Origin: Bradyrhizobium sp. CCGB01
GTDB lineage: Bacteria > Pseudomonadota > Alphaproteobacteria > Rhizobiales > Xanthobacteraceae
DNA: 64,000 nucleotides
Direction of reading: 5' to 3'
Assembly (NCBI RefSeq): GCF_024199795.1
Contig: NZ_JANADK010000001.1
Span: 682,001-746,000 of the forward strand
In this document: positions 53,331-62,519 of the stretch, one piece after another
How the letters are laid out: each line of letters starts with the position of its first letter
Numbering within the stretch: the stretch's first letter is position 1
The notes under the pieces: generated by a model
What the model was told of the DNA's origin: nothing
The model's database searches: none
What the model saw: only the letters and a program-made list of their open reading frames with translations
Made by a program: the position numbers and the translations under genes

Positions 53331-54587
53331 CTAGGCCTGATCGAGACCGTAGAGCGTGTGCAGGGTGCGCACCGCAAGCTCTGTGTAAGCCGTGTCGATC
53401 AAAACCGAGAATTTGATCTCGGAGGTTGTGATGGCCCGGATGTTGATATTCCGTCCGGCGAGGGCCGAGAACGCCTGGGCGGCGACGCCGGCATGGCTGC
53501 GCATGCCGCTGCCGATCACCGAGATCTTGGCGACGTCGGTGGCGGTATCGAGCCGGGCATAGCCGATCTTGCCCTTGGCGGCCGTGATCGTGTCCCTGGC
53601 GCGGGTGTAGTCGGCCGCCGGTACCGTGAAGGTGAGGTCGGTGGTCTTGCCGTCCTCGGAGACGTTCTGAACGATCATGTCGACGTTGATGTTGGCGTCC
53701 GCCAGCGGGCCGAAGATCGACGCTGCCACACCGGGCTTGTCCTCGATCTGGCGCACCGAGATCTGGGCCTCGTCCTTCGAAAAGGCGATACCGGTGACGA
53801 CGTGGCTTTCCATGATCTCCTCCTCGCTGCAGATCAGCGTGCCGGGCGGCTGGTTGGCATGCGGGTCGATATCCTCGGGCTTGTCGAAGCTCGAGCGGAC
53901 GAAGATCGGCATGTTGTGGACCATGCCGAGTTCCACCGAGCGGACCTGGAGCACTTTTGCGCCCTGGGAGGCCAGTTCCAGCATGTCTTCGAACGCGATC
54001 TTGTCGAGGCGGCGGGCCTTCGGCACGATTCGCGGGTCGGTGGTGTAGACGCCGTCGACGTCGGTGTAGATGTCGCAGCGATCCGCCTTGACGGCCGCGG
54101 CGATCGCCACGGCCGAGGTGTCGGAGCCGCCGCGGCCGAGCGTGGTGATGCGATTCGTCTCGGGGTTGATGCCCTGGAAGCCGGCGACAACCGCGACCTC
54201 CTTGCGCTCCTGGAAGCGCTTGATGATCTCGCTGCCGTCGATGTCCTCGATTCGGGCCGAGGCATGGGCGTCGCTGGTTTTGATCGGGATCTGCCAACCC
54301 TGCCAGGAGCGGGCCTGGATGCCCATGCCCTGAAGCACGATGGCAAGCAGGCCGGATGTCACCTGTTCGCCGGAAGCGACGACGGCGTCGTATTCGCGCG
54401 CGTCGTGCATCGGCGAGGCCTCGGTGCACCAGGCCACCAGCTCGTTGGTCTTGCCGGACATCGCCGAGACGACCACGGCCACCTCATGGCCGGCGTCGAC
54501 CTCACGCTTCACATGGCGTGCGACGTTGCGGATACGTTCGATGTTGGCGACGGACGTGCCGCCGAATTTCATCACGAGGCGGCTCAT
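53331..54587 (-). CDS. lysC: Aspartate kinase
   Basis: This 418-residue kinase phosphorylates aspartate, the first step to lysine, threonine and methionine. It begins with the nucleotide-binding KFGGTSVANIERI. VVVSAMSGKTNELV, FQGINPETNRITTLGRGGSD and YTDVDGVYTTDPRIV follow. Two ACT domains at the C terminus (DKPGVAASIFGPLADANINV and IGSGMRSHAGVAAQAF) mark the feedback-regulated class II type. It is monocistronic or heads the lysC-ptsP-prfA series. No leader peptide was found in the gap upstream. Confidence 0.96.
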   Translation of the reverse strand: MSRLVMKFGGTSVANIERIRNVARHVKREVDAGHEVAVVVSAMSGKTNELVAWCTEASPMHDAREYDAVVASGEQVTSGLLAIVLQGMGIQARSWQGWQIPIKTSDAHASARIEDIDGSEIIKRFQERKEVAVVAGFQGINPETNRITTLGRGGSDTSAVAIAAAVKADRCDIYTDVDGVYTTDPRIVPKARRLDKIAFEDMLELASQGAKVLQVRSVELGMVHNMPIFVRSSFDKPEDIDPHANQPPGTLICSEEEIMESHVVTGIAFSKDEAQISVRQIEDKPGVAASIFGPLADANINVDMIVQNVSEDGKTTDLTFTVPAADYTRARDTITAAKGKIGYARLDTATDVAKISVIGSGMRSHAGVAAQAFSALAGRNINIRAITTSEIKFSVLIDTAYTELAVRTLHTLYGLDQA

Positions 54588-54735
54588 GACGACGCGTGCA
54601 TTCCCTCATAAGGATAAGTATGGTGACCCGCGCGAGGCGATGCTGGGGACACCCGACCGCGCGTATACAGAGGGGCGGGGCCGGGGGCAAGCGGGTTCCT
54701 GCGGGGCCATTCCGGGCAATGGGTTAATCGAGGTT

Positions 54736-55203
54736 ATGGCGCGCTATATTGACGAAATCCTGCAACCCGGCGAACGGGTGCTGTATTCGACCAATGCGCA
54801 CTGGATCTTCTATTTCCCGGCCATCCTGGCCTGGATCGTGGCCCTGGGCCTGCTGCTCCTGTCAGGGCAGACCTCGGTCGAGGGGCTCGCGATTCTGTGT
54901 CGTATCGCGGCGGGCGTGGTGGCCTTGGCGGCCCTGTTCTGGACCCTGAAGGGCTGGTTCCACCGCTTCACCACCGAGACCGACGTCACCAACCTCAGAG
55001 TTGTGCACAAGACCGGCTTCATCAAGCGCCGCACCTTTGAAATGGCGCTCGACAAGGTCGAGAGTGTCGACGTCAACCAGTCGATTCTTGGACGTATTCT
55101 CAACTACGGCGACGTGACCATCAACGGCGTCGGCGAAGGTCGCGAAACCATCCGGACCATCGCCTCGCCGCTCGCCTTCCGTAGTTCGATCACCACGCGG
55201 TAG
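54736..55203 (+). CDS. PH-domain membrane protein (YdbT/bPH2 type)
   Basis: This 155-residue protein begins MARYIDEILQPGERVLYSTN, followed by two membrane helices (about residues 24-42 and 48-68). The bacterial PH domain comes next: TDVTNLRVVHKTGFIKRRTF, SVDVNQSILGRILNYGDV and GVGEGRETI. The ATG at 54736 is used, with GAGG just before; the longer frame overlaps lysC and is not. The function of this family is unknown. It is followed after 14 bases by ubiG. Confidence 0.85.
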   Translation: MARYIDEILQPGERVLYSTNAHWIFYFPAILAWIVALGLLLLSGQTSVEGLAILCRIAAGVVALAALFWTLKGWFHRFTTETDVTNLRVVHKTGFIKRRTFEMALDKVESVDVNQSILGRILNYGDVTINGVGEGRETIRTIASPLAFRSSITTR

Positions 55204-55217
55204 GACCGCGCCTAACC

Positions 55218-55985
55218 ATGAGCATGCAGCAAAATACTTCCGCCACCACCCAGCCGGGGTCGACCGTCGACGCCGCCGAGATCGCGAAATTCTCAAAGCT
55301 CTCGGCCGAATGGTGGGACCCCAACGGCAAGATGGCGCCGCTGCACCGGATCAATCCGCTGCGGCTCGGCTACATCCGCGACGCCGCCTGCCGCAAGTTC
55401 GAGCGCAACGTGCGCAGCCTCAACTGCCTCGGCGGCCTGCGGGTGCTCGACATCGGCTGCGGCGCCGGCCTGTTGTGCGAGCCGCTGTCGCGCCTCGGTG
55501 CGCAGGTCATCGGCGTCGATCCGTCCCAGAGCAACATCGCCGCGGCGAAGCTGCATGCCGGCAAGAGCCATCTCGCGATCGACTATCGCTGCACCACGGT
55601 CGAGGAGATCGACCCGCGCGAGCGCTTCGACATCGTGCTGGCGATGGAGGTGGTCGAGCACGTCGTCGACGTCGGCGTCTTCCTGAAGCGCTGCGCATCG
55701 ATGCTCAAGCCGAACGGCCTGATGGTGGTCTCGACGCTGAACCGGAACTGGAAGAGCTTTGCACTCGCCATCGTCGGCGCCGAATACGTCCTGCGCTGGC
55801 TGCCGCGCGGCACCCACGAATGGAACAAGTTCGTCACCCCCGACGAGCTGACGAAGTACCTGCTCGACAACCGCCTCGTCATCACCGAGCAGACCGGCGT
55901 CGTCTACAGCCCATTCGCCGACAAATGGACCCTCTCGTCGGATATGGACGTGAACTACATGGTCGTGGCGGAAGGGATGGTGTGA
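55218..55985 (+). CDS. ubiG: Ubiquinone biosynthesis O-methyltransferase
   Basis: This 255-residue methyltransferase adds the two O-methyl groups of ubiquinone. SAM motif I is LDIGCGAGLLCEPLSRLGA, and IDPRERFDIVLAMEVVEHVVD is the typical post-motif. The early FSKLSAEWWDPNGKMAPLH is the UbiG signature. The C terminus has LPRGTHEWNKFVTPDEL. It lies 14 bases after the PH-domain gene, probably in one transcript. Repeats follow. Confidence 0.95.
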   Translation: MSMQQNTSATTQPGSTVDAAEIAKFSKLSAEWWDPNGKMAPLHRINPLRLGYIRDAACRKFERNVRSLNCLGGLRVLDIGCGAGLLCEPLSRLGAQVIGVDPSQSNIAAAKLHAGKSHLAIDYRCTTVEEIDPRERFDIVLAMEVVEHVVDVGVFLKRCASMLKPNGLMVVSTLNRNWKSFALAIVGAEYVLRWLPRGTHEWNKFVTPDELTKYLLDNRLVITEQTGVVYSPFADKWTLSSDMDVNYMVVAEGMV

Positions 55986-56025
55986 GACTGTGGATCTGGC
56001 ACCAGCCGTTCCTCCACAGACGGCG

Positions 56026-56154
56026 TTATCCCTGCGAAAGCAGGGACCCATAACCACAGGGAGCAGCTATGTGAAAGCTGCTAGCCCGCGCATCTAATAC
56101 CGTCCGTCATCGATAGATTCCGCGGTATTGGTCCCTGCGTTCGCAGGGACGACA
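56026..56154. repeat. Palindromic intergenic repeat
   Basis: TCCCTGCGAAAGCAGGGA at the left and GTCCCTGCGTTCGCAGGGAC at the right each fold as hairpins. The two lie about 70 bases apart with CACAGGGAGCAGC between. It is a repeat type I know from Bradyrhizobium-like genomes. Confidence 0.65.
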
Positions 56155-56261
56155 GAGGAGTTTGTGGCGAGAGCATCGCTCCCATGACATCGATGCGGTT
56201 GACCGCGCGGGCCTCAGCTTGCAGGTTGGCCGCAATCCTTTCCCCGCTTTAGCTACCCCCC

Positions 56262-57161
56262 ATGCTCACCATCGCCAGCCTCTGGATTCCCTTCACAGTC
56301 ATTGCCGCGCTGGGCCAGGTCGCGCGCAATGCGATGCAGCGGTCGCTGACGAAGCCGCTGGGGACCTGGGGCGCGACCAATATCCGCTTCCTGTTCGGTT
56401 TTCCGTTCTCGCTGCTGTTCCTTGGGGTGGTGCTGGTCGCGACCGGCGATCATCTCGGCATGCCGCCGGGCGTGTTCTGGCCGTGGCTGCTGCTCGGGGC
56501 GCTCAGCCAGATCGTCGCGACCGGGCTGATGCTGCTCGCGATGAACGATCGCTCCTTCGTGGTGACGACGGCGTACCTCAAGACCGAGGCGATCCAGACC
56601 GCGATCTTCGGCTTCATCTTCCTCGGCGATCACCTGACCTGGCTGAAGGTGCTGGCGATCGTGATCGCGACAATCGGCGTCGTCATCACCGCGCTGCGGC
56701 CCGGCGGCGAGAAGAGTTTTGCGGAGCTGAAGCCGACCATCACCGGTCTCGTCGCGGCCGCAGCGTTCGCGCTCTCAGCGGTCGGCTTCCGCGGTGCCAT
56801 CATCAACGTCCCTGATGTCTTCTTCGTGACGGCGGCATCGTTCACGCTGGTGCTCGGCCTGTTCGTGCAGACGCTGATCCTGACCATCTATCTGCTCTGG
56901 CAGGCGCCAAAAGTGCTTCAGTCGATCCTGGGGCTGTGGAAGCCGTCGCTGCTCGCCGGCTTCATGGGCGCTTTCGCCTCGCAATTCTGGTTCCTGGCGT
57001 TCGCGCTGACGGCGGCCGCCAATGTCCGCACGCTCGCTCTGATCGAGGTGCTGTTCGCACAGGCCGTGGCGTATTACTCGTTCAAGCAGCCGATCGCGCC
57101 GCGTGAGATTTTCGGGATCGTGCTGATCGTTGTTGGAGTCGCGTTGCTCGTGGGAGTCTGA
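56262..57161 (+). CDS. EamA-family drug/metabolite transporter (second)
   Basis: This 299-residue protein has about ten membrane helices in two EamA repeats. The second half shows GLWKPSLLAGFMGAFASQFW and ends VLIVVGVALLVGV. MLTIASLWIPFTVIAALGQV starts it. The substrate is unknown. It is convergent with the DUF1178 gene and lies 13 bases from its end. Confidence 0.85.
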   Translation: MLTIASLWIPFTVIAALGQVARNAMQRSLTKPLGTWGATNIRFLFGFPFSLLFLGVVLVATGDHLGMPPGVFWPWLLLGALSQIVATGLMLLAMNDRSFVVTTAYLKTEAIQTAIFGFIFLGDHLTWLKVLAIVIATIGVVITALRPGGEKSFAELKPTITGLVAAAAFALSAVGFRGAIINVPDVFFVTAASFTLVLGLFVQTLILTIYLLWQAPKVLQSILGLWKPSLLAGFMGAFASQFWFLAFALTAAANVRTLALIEVLFAQAVAYYSFKQPIAPREIFGIVLIVVGVALLVGV

Positions 57162-57174
57162 CGCGCAGCGCGCG

Positions 57175-57654
57175 TCAGTTCCTGTCTTCCGGCAGCGTCG
57201 GCAGTGGCGACACCTCGATGCCTTCGTCGATCAGGGACTTGGCCTCGTCGGGCGAGGCCTCGCCGTAGATCGGGCGGTGCTCCTTGTCGCCGTAATGCAT
57301 CGCGCGGGCTTCGTTCGCAAAACGCTCGCCGACATTGTCGGCATTTTTGACGATGTGATCGCGTAGCTCCTTGAGCTTGGCGCGCAGCTCCTTCTCTTGC
57401 GCCATCATCAGCGAGGTCGGTCCTGACGCAGCCGCCTCGGGCGTCGTCGTGGCCGGCTCCGGCGGTGGCGTCGCACGCCCGCGGCCCTTCTTGCCGACGA
57501 TGCGCGGCGCCATGATCGCCTTGTCGACCTTGGCCGAGCCGCAGATCGGACAGGTCACCAGCTTGCGCTTCACCTGCGAATCGTAAGCCGACGAGCTCTG
57601 GAACCAGCTTTCGAATGCGTGGTTGCGGTCGCAGTGGAGCGCGTAGCGGATCAT
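57175..57654 (-). CDS. DUF1178 protein with zinc-ribbon-like N terminus
   Basis: This 159-residue protein starts MIRYALHCDRNHAFESWFQS with CPICGSAKVDKAIMAP, so it carries a Cys-Cys pair (CPIC) and an upstream Cys8 that could bind zinc. The family is found across alphaproteobacteria next to the nitrilase gene. The ATG at 57654 overlaps the nitrilase stop (ATGA). The function is unknown. It is the last gene of the comF-grxC-nit-DUF1178 series. Confidence 0.88.
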   Translation of the reverse strand: MIRYALHCDRNHAFESWFQSSSAYDSQVKRKLVTCPICGSAKVDKAIMAPRIVGKKGRGRATPPPEPATTTPEAAASGPTSLMMAQEKELRAKLKELRDHIVKNADNVGERFANEARAMHYGDKEHRPIYGEASPDEAKSLIDEGIEVSPLPTLPEDRN

Positions 57655-58529
57655 GCCGATCCCCGCACGAGATGCAGATGGTCCGGCCCGGCCTTGGGAT
57701 CGGCGACGCCGAAGCGGCGGCCGTGCTGGAGCGATGGGATCGCGCGGCGGGCGGTCTCGACCTTGGCCGGATCGATTTTGGCCATGATGATGCCGGGCTC
57801 GACATCGCCTTCGGCGAGGATCTCGCCCCAGGGGTCGATGATCAGCGAGTGGCCAAACGTCTCGCGCTTGTTCTCGTGCAGGCCGGCCTGCGCGGCGGCG
57901 AAGATGAAGCAGCCGGTCTCGATCGCGCGCGAACGCAGAAGGATGTGCCAATGTGCCTCACCGGTCTTGCGGGTGAAGGCCGACGGCACCGTGATGAAGG
58001 ATGCGCCGCTTTCGGCCAGCGCACGGTAGAGCGCCGGGAAGCGCACGTCGTAGCAGATCGTCAGCCCGACGCGGCCCCAGGGCAGGTCGGAGATCACCGC
58101 GGTCTCGCCCGGCTGGTAATTGGCGGATTCGCGATAGCTCTCGCCGTCCGGCAGCTCGATGTCGAACATGTGGATCTTGTCGTAGCTCGCGAGCACATTG
58201 CCCTCGGGCCCGATCAGGAAAGAACGGTTGACCGCCTTCTCCTCCGAGAAGCGTAGCGCCAGCGAGCCGACATGGATGTGAATCCCGAGTTCTGCCGCGA
58301 GCGCCCGGTATGCCTTCAGCGAGGTGTCGTCCTCTTCGCGCTGGAGGTGCTCGAACAGCGCCTTGCGGTTGAGCTGCATCATGTTGCTGACTTCGGGCGT
58401 CTGCACGTAGTCGGCGCCGTTGGCCGCGGCCTGCCGGATCAACCTGGTGGCCTGCGCGAGGCTCGGCTCGGGCATCAGGCCGGTGCGCATCTGCACCATG
58501 GCGGCGGTGAAAGTGCGGTTCTCGCTCAT
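57651..58529 (-). CDS. Carbon-nitrogen hydrolase (Nit2-like omega-amidase)
   Basis: This 292-residue nitrilase-superfamily enzyme has the Cys in TICYDVRFPALYRAL, the Glu in QTPEVSNMM and the Lys in ASYDKIHMFDIEL. The CYDxRFP form marks the Nit1/Nit2 branch, which acts on deaminated glutathione or alpha-ketoglutaramate. It begins MSENRTFTAAMVQMRTGL. The start overlaps the grxC stop (ATGA). Its position directly after a glutaredoxin gene fits a role in glutathione repair (inference). Confidence 0.9.
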   Translation of the reverse strand: MSENRTFTAAMVQMRTGLMPEPSLAQATRLIRQAAANGADYVQTPEVSNMMQLNRKALFEHLQREEDDTSLKAYRALAAELGIHIHVGSLALRFSEEKAVNRSFLIGPEGNVLASYDKIHMFDIELPDGESYRESANYQPGETAVISDLPWGRVGLTICYDVRFPALYRALAESGASFITVPSAFTRKTGEAHWHILLRSRAIETGCFIFAAAQAGLHENKRETFGHSLIIDPWGEILAEGDVEPGIIMAKIDPAKVETARRAIPSLQHGRRFGVADPKAGPDHLHLVRGSA

Positions 58530-58801
58530 GACACCGCCTTTACGTTGTCGAGCATGCCGTCGAGCTTGCCCTCGCGGTCGAGCGCGTAGAGGTCGTCGCA
58601 GCCGCCAATGTGAGTTCCGCCGATCCAGATCTGCGGGAAGGTCGAGCCCTCGCCGGCGCGGTCGTACATCTCCTGGCGCCAGGACGGATCCTTGGTGATG
58701 TCGAACTCCGTGAAGGTCGCCTTCTTGCGGGTCAGCAGCGACCGGGCGGCGGAACAATAGCCGCAGCCCGGCCTGGTGTAGATCTCGACAGCAGCGGTCA
58801 T
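58526..58801 (-). CDS. grxC: Glutaredoxin 3 family
   Basis: This 91-residue glutaredoxin reduces disulfides with glutathione. The active site reads TRPGCGYCSAARSLL, so the usual CPYC is CGYC. STFPQIWIGGTHIGGCDDLY is the glutathione-binding part (TFPQIW and GGCDDL). The start at 58801 fits homologues; an upstream ATG at 58819 would add six residues. It lies 35 bases after comF and is coupled to the nitrilase gene. Confidence 0.93.
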   Translation of the reverse strand: MTAAVEIYTRPGCGYCSAARSLLTRKKATFTEFDITKDPSWRQEMYDRAGEGSTFPQIWIGGTHIGGCDDLYALDREGKLDGMLDNVKAVS

Positions 58802-58836
58802 GTCGTCTGGCGCTCTCATGTCATGAATTCATTGAA

Positions 58837-59646
58837 CTATATGGGACGGGGGCCGCTCTCGACAACCCGGGCGAAGACCAGCACGTCGACCTGGGCCGCC
58901 TTGGCACGGAGCAGGGCCCGCGCGCAGGCGTCCAGCGTCGCGCCCGAGGTCAGGACGTCGTCGATCAGGATGATCCGGCGGCCCTGGATTTCGACCTGAC
59001 GGTCGGGGGATACCTGGAACGCCCCCTGCACATTGGTGGCCCGCTGGGCCCGCGACAGGCCGATCTGCTGCTCGGTGGCGCGTACCCGGCGCAGCACCTC
59101 AGCCTTCACCGTCACCCCGCTCTGCCGTGCGATGATGCGCGCCAGCGCTCCCGACTGGTTGTAGCGGCGGCGCCAGGCCCTGCGCCAATGCAGGGGCACG
59201 GGCACCAGCATATCGGCCCCGGCGAGCAGTTCGCCGCCCGCGCGCGCCATCCAGCGGCCCATGGCCGGCGCCAGATCCGTGCGGTCCTGGTATTTCAGCG
59301 CATGGACCAGCGTGCGCGCGACGTCGTCATAGCGCACCGCCGCGCGCGCCCGCTGGTAAGCCGGGGGGCTCGCGATCGCCTCCATCGACAGCATGTCGGG
59401 GCCGGGGTCGTATACGAAGGGGATGCCAAGCCGCGGGCAATAGGGCCGTTCGATGAACGACAACCGCGTCCAGCAGGCCGCGCAAACGCCCTCGCCATCC
59501 ACCGGCTCGCGGCACGACACGCACAGCGTCGGCAGCGCAATGTCGAGCGCGAGCCTTGCCGCGCGCGACAGCACGGTGCGGCCGGCCGTCCATGCGGCCC
59601 GCAGCGGCGCGGCGGTGGAGCGGGTGGGGGCGGCGTCTGCTTCCAT
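58837..59646 (-). CDS. comF: ComF-family amidophosphoribosyltransferase-like protein
   Basis: This 269-residue protein has a Cys-containing N-terminal region (CVSCREPVDGEGVCAACW, a zinc ribbon), then LVPVPLHWRRAWRRRYNQSG and the phosphoribosyltransferase motif IILIDDVLTSGATLDACARA. These are the ComF hallmarks. In some bacteria ComF supports DNA uptake, while a general role is unclear. It heads the series with grxC, nitrilase and DUF1178. Confidence 0.9.
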   Translation of the reverse strand: MEADAAPTRSTAAPLRAAWTAGRTVLSRAARLALDIALPTLCVSCREPVDGEGVCAACWTRLSFIERPYCPRLGIPFVYDPGPDMLSMEAIASPPAYQRARAAVRYDDVARTLVHALKYQDRTDLAPAMGRWMARAGGELLAGADMLVPVPLHWRRAWRRRYNQSGALARIIARQSGVTVKAEVLRRVRATEQQIGLSRAQRATNVQGAFQVSPDRQVEIQGRRIILIDDVLTSGATLDACARALLRAKAAQVDVLVFARVVESGPRPI

Positions 59647-59772
59647 GAGGGCAGGCTAGCGTTCCGTGACAATCCGCTCAAGCCGCGCCCTCGTGCCCCG
59701 GACGCGGCGCAGCGCGTCCGGGGCACGCGAGAGGAGATTGCCAGAACCATTGGGATCAGCGTAACCAGCGGC

Positions 59773-60621
59773 ATGGCCCAGCCCCCGCAAACCCCGCCTG
59801 CTCTGTTCGATCGCGCGCTTCTGCATGTGCGGCAGCGGCGCGCGCGGACGCAGGGCGAGGTGACATTCCTGCTCGATCGCGTCGCCGAGGACATGTCCGA
59901 CCGGCTAGGTGCCGTGATGCGCGAGTTTCACGCGCCGGCCGATCTCTGGACGCCCGGTGAAGGGCTCGCCGGACTGCGTACCCGGCTTCCCTCCATCCAA
60001 CGGATCGCGCTCGATGCGGCGGGCGTCGAGACGCTACCCTTCGCACCGGAAAGCCTCGACCTCGTCGTCTCGGCACTGGCGCTGCAATTCGTCAACGACC
60101 TGCCGGGCGTGCTCGCGCAAATCCGCCGCGCGTTGAAGCCGGATGGCCTGCTGCTCGCCGCAATGATCGGTGGCGACAGCCTGACCGAGCTGCGCCAGGC
60201 GTTTGCGGCCGCCGAGGCCGAATGCGAGGGCGGCGTGTCGCCGCGCGTGGCGCCGTTCGCGGATTTGCGCGACATCGGCGCGCTGTTGCAGCGGGCCGGC
60301 TTCGCGCTGCCGGTCACCGACGTTGACCGCGTCGTGGTGCGCTACGCCAATGCGTTCGCGCTGATGCAGGATCTTCGCCGCATGGGCGCGGCCAATGTGC
60401 TGATCGAGCGGCGCCGCGCGCCGAGCCGTCGCGCAACGCTGCTGCGCATGGCGGAAATCTACGCCGAGCGCTTTGCCGATGCCGACGGCCGCATCCGTGC
60501 GACGTTCGACATCGTCTGGCTCTCCGGCTGGGCGCCGCATGCGAGCCAGCAGCAGCCGCTCAAGCCGGGGTCGGCGAAAGCAAGCCTTGCGGAGGCGGTG
60601 AAGAAGGCGGGAGAGACGTAG
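59773..60621 (+). CDS. Methyltransferase-like protein, NDUFAF5/BioC type
   Basis: This 282-residue protein starts MAQPPQTPPALFDRALLHVR. The SAM domain contains ESLDLVVSALALQFVNDLPG and IRRALKPDGLLLAAMIGGDS, then TELRQAF. This is the pattern of the mitochondrial complex I factor NDUFAF5, which hydroxylates NDUFS7, and its bacterial kin. Motif I is weak. The ATG at 59773 is in good agreement with homologues. It is divergent from comF. The link to complex I is inferred from family. Confidence 0.82.
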   Translation: MAQPPQTPPALFDRALLHVRQRRARTQGEVTFLLDRVAEDMSDRLGAVMREFHAPADLWTPGEGLAGLRTRLPSIQRIALDAAGVETLPFAPESLDLVVSALALQFVNDLPGVLAQIRRALKPDGLLLAAMIGGDSLTELRQAFAAAEAECEGGVSPRVAPFADLRDIGALLQRAGFALPVTDVDRVVVRYANAFALMQDLRRMGAANVLIERRRAPSRRATLLRMAEIYAERFADADGRIRATFDIVWLSGWAPHASQQQPLKPGSAKASLAEAVKKAGET

Positions 60622-60631
60622 CCACTGGTGC

Positions 60632-60745
60632 CGTCATTCCGGGCGGTCCACAGGACCGAACCCGGAATCCAGAAATTGTGGCGCGAGATTCTCAGGAGCG
60701 CAATTGCGCTCCATAGTTCGCGCTCTCGCGCGCCCCGGAATGACG
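60632..60745. repeat. Palindromic intergenic repeat
   Basis: CGTCATTCCGGG at the left and CCCCGGAATGACG at the right are inverted, with GGAGCGCAATTGCGCTCC in the middle as a perfect internal hairpin. Confidence 0.7.
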
Positions 60746-60759
60746 ATGCAAGAGCATCG

Positions 60760-61170
60760 TCACATCAGCAAATCAATCAAATGCGGGATCAGCGGAATGT
60801 CCGCGGGCGGCATCGGATAGTCGCGCAGCTTGTTGGCGCGGACCCAGGCGAGGGTCTGGCCTTCGCGCGCTTCTACCTGTCCCTCCCAGCGCCGGCAGAT
60901 GTAGAGCGGCATCAGCAGGTGAAAGGTCTCGTAGCCGTAGCTCGCAAACGTCAGCGGCGCCAGGCACGGCTCGGCCACGGTGATGCCGAGCTCCTCGTGC
61001 AGTTCGCGGATCAGGCTCTGCTCCGGCCGCTCGCCGGGCTCGAGCTTGCCGCCGGGAAATTCCCAGAGGCCCGCAAGCGTCTTGCCCGCGGGGCGCTGCG
61101 CGATCAGCACGCGCTTGTCGGCGTCGACAAGCGCGCAGGCCACCACCAATGTTAGCTTGAGATCGGTCAT
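60760..61170 (-). CDS. mutT: Nudix hydrolase, 8-oxo-dGTP diphosphatase (MutT)
   Basis: This 136-residue Nudix protein removes oxidised dGTP. The Nudix box GGKLEPGERPEQ through SLIRELHEELGI fits GX5EX7REUXEEXGU exactly. It starts MTDLKLTLVVACALVD, and the EFPGGK context is typical of MutT. It follows argJ by 5 bases, so it is co-transcribed. It is convergent with the NDUFAF5-like gene, separated by a repeat. Confidence 0.93.
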   Translation of the reverse strand: MTDLKLTLVVACALVDADKRVLIAQRPAGKTLAGLWEFPGGKLEPGERPEQSLIRELHEELGITVAEPCLAPLTFASYGYETFHLLMPLYICRRWEGQVEAREGQTLAWVRANKLRDYPMPPADIPLIPHLIDLLM

Positions 61171-61175
61171 GAGGT

Positions 61176-62417
61176 TTACGACCGGTAATCCCCGTTGATC
61201 GCGACATACTCCTTGGTGAGGTCGCAGGTCAGCACGCGGTCGCGGCCCTTGCCGAGGCCGAGCGAGACCTTGATCGCGATTTCCGGGGCCTTCATCGCCT
61301 CCGACACCTGCGCTTCGTCATAGGACGGATCGCGTGCGCCGCTCTTGGCGACGCGGATGCCGTTGAAGGAGATCGAGAGCTTGTCGCGATCGGCCGGCTC
61401 GCCGGCCTTGCCGACCGCCATCACCACGCGGCCCCAATTGGCGTCCTCGCCGGCGATCGCGGTCTTCACCAGCGGCGAGTTGGCGATCGACATCGCGATC
61501 TTGCGTGCCGAGGCCTTGGTCTTGGCGCCCTCGACCGTGATCTCGACCAGCTTGCGCGCGCCCTCGCCGTCGCGGGCGACCTGCTCGGACAGATTGGCGA
61601 GCACCTGGTTGAACGCCTTGACGAAGGCCTTGAGGCGCGGGTCGCTGGCGCGGCTGATCTTTGGCGCGCCATGCTCGGCGGCAGCGCCGGTGGCGAAGGC
61701 CAGCAGCGTGTCCGAGGTCGAGGTGTCGCCGTCGATCGTCACCGCGTTAAAGGTGTCCTCGACGCCGGCCTTGAGCAACGCCTGCAGCGCGGCCGGTGCG
61801 ATCGGGGCGTCGGTGAAGATGAAGGACAGCATAGTCGCCATATCGGGGGCGATCATGCCGGCGCCCTTGGCCATGCCGTTGATGGTGACCTTGGCCTTGC
61901 CGAGCTTCACGGTCGCGGTCGCGACCTTCGGGAAGGTGTCGGTGGTCATGATCGCCTTGGCGGCCGCCAGATAGTCGCCGGCCTCGGCAGTTTCCGCGAG
62001 ACGTCCGAGCACACCGTCGAACTTGGTCGCGTCCAGCGGCTCGCCGATCACGCCGGTGGAGGCCAGGAAGATTTCGCCCTCGCTGCAGCCGACCGCCTTG
62101 GCCGCGATCTTCGCGGTCAGCGCGGTGGAGGCACGCCCGGTCTTGCCGGTGAAGGCATTGGCGTTGCCGGAATTCACCACCAGTGCGCGCGCCTTGCCGC
62201 CCTTCAACTTGGCGCGGCACCATTCCACCGGCGCGGACGGGCATTTCGACTTGGTGAAGACGCCCGCGACCGCGGTGCCCTTATCCATCACCGCCAGCAG
62301 CACGTCGGTGCGGTTCTTGTAGCGGATGCCGGCTTCGGCCGTCGCGAGACGGACGCCCGCGATCACGGGCATGTCGGGAACGGTTTTGGGGGCGAGCGGG
62401 GAGACGGAGGAGGACAT
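61176..62417 (-). CDS. argJ: Bifunctional glutamate N-acetyltransferase/amino-acid acetyltransferase
   Basis: This 413-residue enzyme of arginine synthesis recycles the acetyl group between N-acetylornithine and glutamate. Self-cleavage takes place in [15 protein letters not shown], between Ala and Thr, the Thr being the nucleophile. [12 protein letters not shown] and [13 protein letters not shown] are further family motifs. The ATG at 62417 is used because homologues start near here. It lies between the parvulin gene and mutT in one operon, with a hairpin in the first gap. Confidence 0.95.
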   Translation of the reverse strand: MSSSVSPLAPKTVPDMPVIAGVRLATAEAGIRYKNRTDVLLAVMDKGTAVAGVFTKSKCPSAPVEWCRAKLKGGKARALVVNSGNANAFTGKTGRASTALTAKIAAKAVGCSEGEIFLASTGVIGEPLDATKFDGVLGRLAETAEAGDYLAAAKAIMTTDTFPKVATATVKLGKAKVTINGMAKGAGMIAPDMATMLSFIFTDAPIAPAALQALLKAGVEDTFNAVTIDGDTSTSDTLLAFATGAAAEHGAPKISRASDPRLKAFVKAFNQVLANLSEQVARDGEGARKLVEITVEGAKTKASARKIAMSIANSPLVKTAIAGEDANWGRVVMAVGKAGEPADRDKLSISFNGIRVAKSGARDPSYDEAQVSEAMKAPEIAIKVSLGLGKGRDRVLTCDLTKEYVAINGDYRS

Positions 62418-62450
62418 CGCGGGGCGCCTTGGTGAGGTCTGGATATGCAG

Positions 62451-62474
62451 ATGGCCGGGCATTTGCCCGGCCAT
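62451..62474. terminator. Hairpin between the parvulin gene and argJ
   Basis: ATGGCCGGGC and GCCCGGCCAT form a perfect 10-bp stem with a 4-base loop. No U-run follows on the minus strand, so read-through into argJ is likely. Confidence 0.55.
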
Positions 62475-62519
62475 TGCGACGTTAGATACTATTGGCGTCC
62501 GTGAAGTGACAGCGAATTC

